A stretch of DNA of 17,060 bases from Conidiobolus incongruus B7586 (taxonomy: Eukaryota; Entomophthoromycota; Entomophthoromycetes; Entomophthorales; Conidiobolaceae). Each line of letters starts with the position of its first letter. The first letter of the stretch is position 1. The notes below the pieces were generated by a model. The model ran no database searches. It saw only the letters and a program-made list of their open reading frames with translations, and was not told the origin of the DNA. Of the stretch, positions 10,148 to 17,060 are shown piece after piece. Location of the stretch: contig JNEM01009893.1 in NCBI GenBank assembly GCA_000697335.1, forward strand, positions 1 to 17,060, written 5' to 3'. The position numbers and the translations under genes are program-made.

Positions 10148-11171
10148 ATGATAAACAAATATTTTGAAAGTTTAATAATTAATTTTAGTGCTCCTATGTC
10201 TTTTGAAAAAGACTTGAGTTTGTTGGCTGATGCAACGGATGGCATTTGGTTCATTGATCCCATTCATCACTTTTATCAACTTGTACTTTATACACTATTT
10301 AACTCGGCATTATTTTGGTATTGTTCAAAGAGGGTTTTTAAAAATAAGTAAGTCATATTTTCGCCTGCGATGAGTATAAATTAACTTTTTTAATAATTAT
10401 ATTTAGAACATTTTTATCTCTAGTAAATAATCAGTCGAAATCGAGAAAGAATCTTATGGAAATTATTGTTACGCTAGTTACATTATTCTCTTATTGCCTA
10501 CTATTTTATCATAAGACTATTAGGAATAAGACAATTAATATGCTTCAAATGTGCCATTTTAACATGCTACTATTACTGGTTACATTGTTATCCCCAAAGA
10601 AATTTTTTGTAACTCATTTATTATTTAATTTATATTTATTCTATATATTCGGAACGTAAGTAATATTGTATATTTAATTCAAAACGGTATTAATATTATT
10701 TTTAGTATATTGGCTCTATTATTCCCTGATTTGAGAGGTTTTAGCTATTTCTTCGAATATGAAAATTTCTTCCTTGGTAATTTATTATAATATTATACTA
10801 TTTTTGTTAAATAATAATGGATTTATTTAGAGCATTATATATTATTAATCGTACCATTTGTTATGATTTATACAAGAAGATATATCGTTTTCCCACTCTC
10901 TTGGTCATTACTTGGATTAGCCTTCTCAGTCAAAGCTTTACTTATTATCTGCTTTTCAACAATAATCGGGCTTAGATTAGGAATCAATGTGAATTATAGC
11001 TTATGTCCACCTCCAGGTTATTTAGAGTCATTCGGAAATTATTATAGAGTATTTATGACTATAATATTTTTGATATTAATGCTATTCAGCAGATTATTTT
11101 TAATTAATTTATTCAATATTACTGTTGTTTTAATTAACAATATTAATCGAGTAAAATCAAAATTAGAATAA
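10148..11171 (+). CDS. TMEM164-family membrane acyltransferase, copy A
   Basis: Human TMEM164 is a multi-pass membrane acyltransferase that places C20:4 acyl chains on ether phospholipids; the substrate in this fungus is unknown. Exons are 10148-10347, 10407-10655, 10706-10776 and 10831-11171. Introns are 59, 50 and 54 nt (GTAAGT, GTAAGT, GTAATT; all TAG) in phases 2, 2 and 1. The product is 286 aa with about seven hydrophobic segments. MCHFN carries Cys116 and LEHYILLIVP carries His175, aligning with human Cys123 and His181 at nearly the same spacing (59 versus 58). ALLFPDLRG (153-161) matches human ALLFPVVNT, and NVNYSLCPPP (Cys232) matches human VNLNNMLCP. The frame is continuous across every junction. 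AATAAA overlaps the stop codon. A tandem paralogue follows 1.5 kb downstream. Confidence 0.85.
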
Positions 11172-11229
11172 AAACAAATTATCAACCCATAATTTTATTG
11201 TTACACAAATTAATACTATTTTAATTATA

Positions 11230-11910
11230 TAAGACTTAATAATTTAATTTTTCCACCTTAAGCTCATTACCCAGGATTTCTAATTGATATTGTCTACGGA
11301 TTTTATCAATATGCTTTTATTCCGTTAAATGAGTTTAGAGTAAACAGCGGCACCACAACACTTTACCTACTTGTAGGTAGGGTGCTGATTTCAAAAACAA
11401 CTTGATATGTTGATTCTCTCTAAATATTGAGTTGTGCCCGGAATCGAAATTTTTTAAATAAAAATAATAATATTAAAATTAAATCACACTATATCACAAG
11501 ATAATTTTAATCTTTCAACGTTTGTTTGAGATTAATATGGTATATTGATCAAAATATTCTTTGACAAATATCTTGATCTCATCCATACAAATCATAATTA
11601 AAGAGTAAATTTCAAATTTTCAATCATAATATATCACTTCAGTTATTTTAATTAACTGACGCTGACCTCCGATTTTATTTATTATTTATCTTTTAAAACA
11701 TTCCAATAAAAATGATTATACTGATCTCTACATAAATAGTATAATAAAATCAATGTCTGATTAAAAGCCCGGAAGATATTAATCTTAAGAAACTATTTCA
11801 ATACTCTGGATTATAGTACCAATTAAAATGAAAGATGTACTAGTTTTCAAATAGAGTTATTGATATCTTTTGCAAGAGATACAACTGAAATTTCTCTTAT
11901 AAACCCTTGA
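11230..11910 (-). pseudogene. Decayed minus-strand coding region, family unknown
   Basis: Read on the minus strand, this spacer gives a series of peptide-like stretches in the order expected of one old gene. Near 11735-11845 it contains INIFRAFNQTLILLYYLCRD. Near 11530-11625 it contains MDEIKIFVKEYFDQYTILIS. Near 11345-11460 it contains SIFRENQHIKLFLKSAPYLQ, and near 11235-11340 KHIDKIRRQYQLEILGNELK. The last two share a frame. The stretches are broken by roughly ten stops and several frame changes, so it is certainly not functional as it stands. The leucine spacing recalls an F-box/LRR protein, but I cannot assign it. The 11270-11460 part is clearly GC-richer than its flanks. It lies between the two TMEM164 copies in opposite orientation. 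Confidence 0.4.
11345..11387 (+). repeat. GC-richer hairpin
   Basis: TACCTAC (11364-11370) pairs perfectly with GTAGGTA (11373-11379) across a 2-nt loop. Outside it CAGC (11345-11348) can pair with GCTG (11384-11387), with an internal bulge. It sits inside the decayed minus-strand coding region, so it may be incidental. A structured RNA is the alternative, but no known RNA family fits. Confidence 0.4.
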
Positions 11911-12210
11911 ATAATAAACGTATAATATTTCCACTATGATTTAGTTGATACATTCATTCTCGAATGTTCATTAATATAAAATATTATAAAATTGATTAAT
12001 ACAAAATATTATTTATTCACTATATTTAATTCTAATTTCTCTAAACTTGACACCAATTATTATTAAAAATTTTGTCAATATTAATTTATATAAAAAATAT
12101 TCGCTATTTGTATTGTCAAACTCATTTTACAAGAATATTTGAGGATATTTATGGGAAATACTTTATAAAAGAATCAAATGATGAAATTTTTGATCAAATT
12201 TTGATTTGAT

Positions 12211-12365
12211 TTTTTAATAATCATAATATTTCTGATAAAGGGAAAAATTATTATTATTTTCGGATGTGCTTCAAAAATTCGGAAAAACTGTGTATAATAC
12301 TGGACAAGTCCCATTTAAAAATTTCCACACTTTGCAAAATCAATAATTTGAAATTATTTTGATTA
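12211..12365 (+). other. Possible coding remnant upstream of TMEM164 copy B
   Basis: One plus frame is open for about 50 codons and includes MCFKNSEKLCIILDKSHLKI followed by a leucine-rich tail. A second plus frame is open over part of the same stretch (SDVLQKFGKTVYNTGQVPFK). GC content is above the flanks. There is no clear start, splice structure or recognised family. It may be more debris of the type seen at 11230-11910, but it is on the opposite strand. Chance open frames of this length are expected in DNA this AT-rich. Confidence 0.22.
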
Positions 12366-12707
12366 TTTGAATTATTGAGTTAAACTATATATTATATCAA
12401 ATATGAATATATACAATGGTTTTTTATTTAAAATTTTGAAATAAAAGTTTTTGTTTAATTCATATCTTTAGTATTAAGCGATATTGAATTTTGAAATGAT
12501 ATTGATTCAAAATTAATAGAATATATTTGATGAAAACACTTGTAATAAAAGGAAATGTGATAAAGTAAGTGGTGCAAATTAAAATTAGGGCATAATTGAT
12601 TTAAGATAAAAGATACAAAAGTATCCCATATAACAAGATATTATATTCTTAAGATTTAAGCCAAGTAAAAATTAATTATTCAGATTAATTATTTTATAAT
12701 TAAGAAA

Positions 12708-13768
12708 ATGATAGAATTTATAAAAAATCAACTAGAGACATTAGTATTAAACTTCAGTGCTGAAATGCCCTTTCATCAATTGATTTCTCTCGAGACTGAT
12801 GGCACTGAGGGTACCTGGTATATTTCTCCAGCTCAACATGCTATGGAACTATTTTCAGTAAGCTTGTTATGCATTTATTTATCTTATACAGGTTTAAAAG
12901 CTATATTATCAGCGAAGTATATTAATTTTATTATATTTCAATAGTATCCATTAATATCATATTTTTTAGAAATCCATATCTCAAACAAACCGGAGAATAT
13001 CTAAAATTAAACAAAGCTCCAAATATATTAGAGAAATTGAGCACTTTGAGTGTAATTATTTCTTATTGTTTTATGTTTTTGCATAAATATCAAAGGAATC
13101 AAGTGAGCTATATTGTCCAATTTTGCCATTTTCATTTGGGCTTATTGTTATTTTGTTTAATCTGTCCAAAAAGCTACTTTTTACCACATTTGATTTTTAA
13201 TATTAATTTATACATGGTTTATGGAACGTAAGAAAATCTGATTATTCGTTATTTTATATACAATGTTAATTATTGATATATAGGGTTATGGCTTTACTTC
13301 TACCCGATACCAGAGGGATCAATTTATTTTTCGAGATGGGAAACTTTTATTTAGGTATTTAAATTGACATATTAATATGAATTTGAATTTAAAAAATTCA
13401 TAGAGCACTATATATTACTACTGGTACCATTCATTATGATATTTAGTGGAAGATATGCAACTTGGAAACCCAATTTACCCACCTTATTACTAGCATGCTG
13501 TACCAAGTACGTATTGGTATCCATATTTTCGACCATAGTAGCACTTAGATTAGGTACCAATTTAAATTACGCACTATCACCACCACCTGGAATACTCGAA
13601 ATAGTTGGATCTTATTTTAAATTGGTATTCATATTCTTAACGGTGATTTTAATGTTATTTAGCAGATTTATCATTATTCAATCTGGTTGTTTGTTTATTG
13701 AATTTATTATCAAATTGTCTAAACTCACCTTTAACAACGAAGAAGATCAATCAAAGAAAAACAATTAA
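12708..13768 (+). CDS. TMEM164-family membrane acyltransferase, copy B
   Basis: This is the tandem paralogue of the gene at 10148-11171, with the same predicted multi-pass membrane acyltransferase role and unknown fungal substrate. Exons are 12708-12916, 12970-13227, 13284-13354 and 13404-13768. Introns are 53, 56 and 49 nt, at the same positions and phases (2, 2, 1) as copy A, and exon 3 is 71 nt in both. The product is 300 aa. It shares NFSAxMxF and TDGxxGxW near the N-terminus, QFCHFH with Cys122, ALLLPDTRG (159-167), LEHYILLLVP with His181 and a C-terminal MLFSRF. Cys122 and His181 match the human Cys123/His181 pair, with the same 59-residue spacing as copy A. The late LCPPP cysteine of copy A is serine here (Ser238). 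Copy B also has a longer exon 2 start (KNPYLKQTGEYLKLNK) and a charged tail (NNEEDQSKKNN). An AATAAA lies at 13779-13784. Confidence 0.85.
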
Positions 13769-13778
13769 ATGAAATTCA

Positions 13779-13784
13779 AATAAA
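13779..13784 (+). terminator. Candidate polyadenylation signal, TMEM164 copy B
   Basis: AATAAA begins 11 nt after the stop codon of copy B. The motif is frequent by chance in DNA this AT-rich, so only its position supports it. Confidence 0.3.
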
Positions 13785-13929
13785 ATATTTATTCAAAGTT
13801 CTTATTTTGAAGCTTATATAATCCTATTTTAGAATAGCAAATATTTGCCAAATTTTTTGATTAAGGGTCTAAATTTTTGTGAAAATTTTTTTCAGCAAAT
13901 TTATTCATTTATATCTAAAATTTCTTAAA

Positions 13930-14403
13930 TTAACCACAATTCATTTTGGTATAAAGATTACGAAAAATTGTTGCCTCAAGTAACAACGACAGTCCGATTT
14001 CCACTACCGTTGTGACGAACGGAGTCTCCAAATAGGCGAGCACTTTTCCCATCATATGGGGAGCAGCATCTGCAAGCTGGGAAGCCAAATGAACCCTGAC
14101 CGCTTCATCGTATGGAGTTACTCTAGGATCTGCTAGAGCTAGGTCGGACATTGTGTCCAGATCAAAAACAAAACTAACACGTTTCAAATTAAATAAATCG
14201 AACAACCGTTGGTTGCTTAATTTGATAGTAACCAATTTGTCATGTTTTATTAGCGAACTTATATAAGTTTTTATATTCTTTAGTAGATTCATTCTTAACG
14301 GGGTTGGATGAATCTCGTGGTAGTGGCTGGGCTGGACCAAATAGGGAAACTCACTAGATAGTATAGCCACCTGTTCGAGGAACACGTGAAAACTTAATGT
14401 CGA
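13930..14403 (-). CDS. Orphan open reading frame in a GC-richer island
   Basis: An uninterrupted minus-strand frame of about 157 codons ends with TAA at 13930-13932. No ATG lies near its 5' end. The first codon that could start it is GTG at 14385, and the first ATG begins MNLLKNIKTYISSLIK. The real start is therefore unknown, or the frame is part of something longer. The C-terminal half is well mixed and acidic/hydrophobic (for example DPRVTPYDEAVRVHLASQLA, then MGKVLAYLETPFVTTVVEIG) and looks like a folded protein. I recognise no domain or catalytic motif. Codon use is GC-richer and more CpG-containing than in the TMEM164 genes next door. It may be a gene, a horizontally acquired segment or part of an unknown mobile or old virus-like element; I cannot choose. 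Confidence 0.4.
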   Translation of the reverse strand, partial: STLSFHVFLEQVAILSSEFPYLVQPSHYHEIHPTPLRMNLLKNIKTYISSLIKHDKLVTIKLSNQRLFDLFNLKRVSFVFDLDTMSDLALADPRVTPYDEAVRVHLASQLADAAPHMMGKVLAYLETPFVTTVVEIGLSLLLEATIFRNLYTKMNCG

Positions 14404-14721
14404 TTAGTCACTGGATTGGTGACAAAGATAGTTAAATTGAAATCAATTTTAATAAAATTGTCGAGGTTGTCGACCCTGCAACCCGTCGAATCGCCGCAAG
14501 ATAATGAGAGCCTTCTGTCAAAACTAGTTTTCGAAATGTATTGTGAACCTTGCTATCCTGGAGACTCGAATTGTGCGATTCACGAGGATGATTGCGGCGG
14601 TGAGCTTAGAGATCCCAATAAAAGGCATAAGCCATCGCGAATGAAAAACAGAGGTTTTCATGGTAGAATCAAACCCGACGCTAGGCACCCCAGCAACGGC
14701 TCTACCCTAAGATCTCAATAA
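14398..14721 (+). CDS. Orphan Cys-rich open reading frame in the same island
   Basis: A plus-strand frame is open from 14398 to TAA at 14719-14721, with no ATG near its 5' end. It diverges from the frame at 13930-14403 and barely overlaps it. The middle is Cys/acidic-rich (FEMYCEPCYPGDSNCAIHED, then DCGGELRDP) and the end is basic (HKPSRMKNRGFHGRIKPDAR). The spaced cysteines could suggest metal binding or disulphides, but there is no canonical zinc-finger spacing. The minus strand is also fairly open here, so the coding strand is uncertain. I do not recognise the product. Confidence 0.3.
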   Translation, partial: CRLVTGLVTKIVKLKSILIKLSRLSTLQPVESPQDNESLLSKLVFEMYCEPCYPGDSNCAIHEDDCGGELRDPNKRHKPSRMKNRGFHGRIKPDARHPSNGSTLRSQ

Positions 14722-14788
14722 TGAAACATCATTAAAGACTAAATTATTTGAATTAATTTATCAATTTTATTTGTATTACTTGACCGAG

Positions 14789-15037
14789 ATGGACTCAGGC
14801 CAAATATTCACCGTTGACCCTTGCACAGTAGTATATACTCCCGATTAACGCACTATATTCGCTATTCAGCTAGTCATGTATACGTCCCAGCTCGTCTGTC
14901 TTGTCCTGGGAGTAATAACCGCACCTGGGATCAGTGATCTGATCACCTTGACCCTGGTCAGCATTGCCGAGCACGTGACAAGAATGTTTTTTATAAATAA
15001 TAATTTATATCAAGATTCATATTTTCTTATTTTTTGA
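14789..15037 (+). other. Interrupted orphan reading frame, third part of island
   Basis: From an ATG at 14789 one plus frame reads MDSGQIFTVDPCTVVYTP and, after about one interruption, a hydrophobic segment (for example LVMYTSQLVCLVLGVITAPG) that could span a membrane. It ends at 15037 as the sequence falls back to AT-rich. The GC content and CpG use match the two frames to its left, so the three parts probably arrived or decayed together. No family is recognised. It may be a fossil piece of an unknown element or gene. Confidence 0.25.
14929..14960. repeat. Cluster of overlapping palindromes
   Basis: Three inverted repeats crowd into 32 bp. GATCAG/CTGATC are the arms at 14929-14944. GTGATC-T-GATCAC lies at 14934-14946 and TGACC-CT-GGTCA at 14949-14960. 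The outer pair share bases, so alternative hairpins are possible. They lie at the right end of the GC-richer island, about 500 bp upstream of UTP22. This could be a protein-binding site, a structured end of an element or chance. Confidence 0.5.
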
Positions 15038-15451
15038 GACAATATTTCCTTCTTGCTTTCAAATTTGGAAATTATATTGTGGTAAAAAATCTATTTTGAA
15101 CTTCAAAAAGTAATGAAAAAAAAATAACAAGCAAATTGATATTTAATTATTTAAACATTTTTTGACTATATAATTTAAAAACAAAAAATCAAATATTTGA
15201 TCCACGTTTTAAAATTAAAGATTAAAATGTTTTTGTCCCACAATTTCCACAGATAAAATAGAAGTAAAAAGAGTTTAAAAACCCTTATTATTTGTCAATA
15301 ATTTTTGACCGTTAAATAATCATCAAAAATTATAGACATTTTATTTTGAAAATATAGAGAATCAATATTTATAATATATTAATAGAACCTAAATAGAAAA
15401 TCAAAATATATAGACCAATTTTATTCCAATTTTTCATAATTATAATTTAAT
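15038..15451 (+). promoter_or_regulatory. AT-rich region upstream of UTP22
   Basis: This is the presumed promoter and leader of UTP22. It has A/T tracts throughout and two direct CCAAT boxes, 15415-15419 and 15426-15430, the second 21 bp before the start codon. The second is followed by ATTTTTCAT; read on the other strand, ATGAAAAATTGG resembles the RRPE element (TGAAAAATTTT) of ribosome-biogenesis genes in yeasts. That resemblance is partial and may be chance in such AT-rich DNA. No other feature is seen. Confidence 0.3.
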
Positions 15452-17060
15452 ATGGTATCTAAAAGATCTAGAAATAAATCAGTTCAAATCAAAGAAAATA
15501 AAGCTAAAGTAATTTTAAAAATCACTTTAAATTAAGTGCTTTTACTTATATATTATTCGTTTTGTAGGTTTTAAAAACTTCGAACAAAAACACTGCTTTA
15601 CCGCCTAAACAATATTCAAGTGAAGATAGTGAAAGTGATAGTGACAATGATTATTATGACGAGGACGATGATGAAGATTTATTAAAATCTTCTTTCCAAA
15701 ATAATAGCGTCGAAGAAGAAGAAGAAGAAGATAATGATGATGACGATGTAGAAGAGGATGATGATGCCGAAGAAGAAAAAGAAGATGATAACGATGAAGA
15801 AGATGATGATGACGATGAAGAAGGGGATGAAGTAGATTCAGAAGAAGAAAATGAAGTATCATCAACAATCCCTAAAACTAAAGAAAGTGTTGATCCTTTA
15901 TATGCGCTCCCAACGGCACAGGAATTAATTGAAATGGATGAGAGTTTAGATATGTTCCATTCTAACTTATTTAAACTTGAGGTATTGAATATAATACTTG
16001 AAATTATATATATTCTAATCCAAATCAATAACAGATAGAGGAACTACTTAAAGAGATCAAAGTTGAAGATAAAAAATCCCAAAAAATGCACGAAATCTTA
16101 AATCAATTTAAAGGATTGATAGATCAACTAAAAGACGAGTCACCAGTATCAGTATGCTAAAAATTTAATCAATTCCTTATTCACTTCGACTAATTTAAAA
16201 CCTAGATTGCTCATGCTAAACAAGAATTCGCCAAATCTAAAATCACTATTCCTTATCCTAATCCACCACCTCCTCTTGATGCTAACTATCAGTTGAATTT
16301 CCTTAAACCTACCAATATCACTGTTATTGGAGGTTTTCCTCTTGGGTTGACTCCTTATCAAATTAGTCAGGATTCTAAGCCCTCTTTATTTGTTGATCTT
16401 GCTATTCACCTTCCAACTGAGCTATTTCAGCCCAAAGATTTTGTAAATTATCGTTATTTCTACAAAAAGGCTTACTATCTAGCTAGTTTAGCCAAGCAAA
16501 TATCTAAAGCTAAAACTGACTTGAAATTCGATTTACAATACGAGTTTTTACATCAATCTGATCTATCTCCTATATTGCTTGTTCAATTTCATGTCAAATC
16601 ATCTGTCAGATTCTACATCAGATTATTTCCAACCATCAGCCACGACACATTTAAATTAGCTCGCTTCTCTCCTTTGAAGCATAATATTCGACTTCACTCT
16701 CAATCAGAACGAGAAACTGGACCCGCTACCCCTTATTATAATACTCATCTCGCTCGTGATACTCTTTTGGTGCCTCACACCACATTTTTACATCAATTTA
16801 CTAATACTTCTCCTGAATTCGCCACTGCAGTTCAATTGGGTAAAATTTGGCTCCAGCAGCGATCTATTGGTAAGGGTGGGTTGATCGGTAAAGGATTCAA
16901 CGGATTTGTATTTGCCATGATTCTCGCTCATCTTCTCAAACCTTCTTCTGCCGGAGGTAAACTCAGCAGAGGGTTTAGCAGTTTTCAATTGTTTAGAGGT
17001 ACTATTGACTATTTAGGTAAGTAATAACAGCTATATTTAAACATCTTAAAACTAAATATT
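15452..17060 (+). CDS. UTP22: Utp22/NRAP, SSU processome protein, 5' part
   Basis: In yeast Utp22 is a nucleolar protein of the UTP-C module (with Rrp7, Rrp36 and CK2) of the 90S pre-ribosome. It has a tRNA-nucleotidyltransferase-like fold thought to be structural. Exons are 15452-15508, 15568-15981, 16035-16151 and 16206-17016. Introns are 59, 53 and 54 nt, all phase 0; the third has a GACTAAT branch-like site before CCTAG. A fourth intron opens with GTAAGT at 17017 and runs off the window. An alternative donor for exon 3, 6 nt earlier, keeps the frame. The visible 466 aa comprise a short basic start, an acidic tract (about 36-116), a helical segment and the NRAP domain from about 197. Markers are KPTNITVIGGFPLG (230-243), DLAIHLPTELFQPKDFVNYR (260-279), TPYYN, and GKIWLQQR followed by a GKGFNGFVFAM stretch. 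The whole family protein exceeds 1000 aa, so most of it is missing. Confidence 0.9.
15613..15855 (+). repeat. GAN-codon low-complexity tract (acidic domain)
   Basis: Within UTP22 exon 2 about 80 codons are mostly GAT, GAA, GAC and GAG, giving an Asp/Glu/Ser-rich tract. Open frames on the opposite strand here (Ser-rich or His/Leu-rich readings) are shadows of it. Acidic stretches are common in nucleolar proteins. The DNA is purine-biased and prone to length change. Confidence 0.85.

Noticed and set aside
11250-11460. A possible tRNA or snRNA, prompted by a TTCGATTCC-like string on the minus strand.
   Set aside because: The flanks cannot form a T-stem or acceptor stem, and no snRNA hallmark is present. 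Coding remnant or simple hairpin fits better.
14780-14990. A possible SRP RNA on the minus strand.
   Set aside because: The conserved GGAAAC-type loop and helix 8 layout are absent. The resemblance is limited to short GATC-rich strings.
15605-16028. Minus-strand Ser-rich and His/Leu-rich open frames.
   Set aside because: They are antisense shadows of the acidic tract and neighbouring exon of UTP22.
16149-16988. Minus-strand open frames of 66-70 codons opposite UTP22 exon 4.
   Set aside because: They lie antisense to a conserved domain that is clearly coded on the plus strand.

Overview
The window looks like nuclear DNA of an AT-rich, early-diverging, chitin-making fungus; an Entomophthorales/Conidiobolus-like or other zygomycete-grade lineage is my best guess, from composition and gene content only. 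Four things point this way: very AT-rich spacers; genes with short introns (49-59 nt) that begin GTAAGT, GTAATT or GTAT and end YAG; a fungal-type UDP-N-acetylglucosamine pyrophosphorylase; and an NDUFB4-like complex I subunit. I see no bacterial operons, tRNA, rRNA, snRNA or CRISPR array.

Layout. 1-4400 is mostly AT-rich spacer with an (AT)17 microsatellite and four short islands (about 1150-1530, 2330-2545, 3350-3510 and 3840-4400) that may be decayed coding sequence. 4710-6170 (+) is an intact, intronless UAP1 with repeats and an inverted CCAAT pair in its upstream region. 6171-9434 is a long AT-rich desert. 9435-9692 (-) encodes an 85-aa NDUFB4/B15-like subunit of mitochondrial complex I. 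It diverges from 10148-11171 (+), across a 455-bp shared region holding four CCAAT/ATTGG boxes. 10148-11171 and 12708-13768 (+) are tandem paralogues of the TMEM164 acyltransferase family. Each has four exons with introns at the same places and phases, and each keeps the Cys and His that match the proposed catalytic pair of human TMEM164. A decayed minus-strand coding region (about 11230-11910) and a shorter plus-strand one (about 12210-12365) lie between them. 13930-15037 is a sharply GC-richer island with unrecognised reading frames on both strands and a cluster of palindromes. 15452 to the right edge (+) is the first four exons of Utp22/NRAP, a 90S pre-ribosome (SSU processome) protein; the gene runs off the window.

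How the genes relate. UAP1 (chitin and glycan precursor), NDUFB4 (respiration) and UTP22 (ribosome biogenesis) are unrelated housekeeping genes. The tandem TMEM164 pair is the most distinctive functional content, because the human relative is an acyltransferase for ether phospholipids. The 13.9-15.0 kb island is the least explained part. I found no convincing new multi-gene system.
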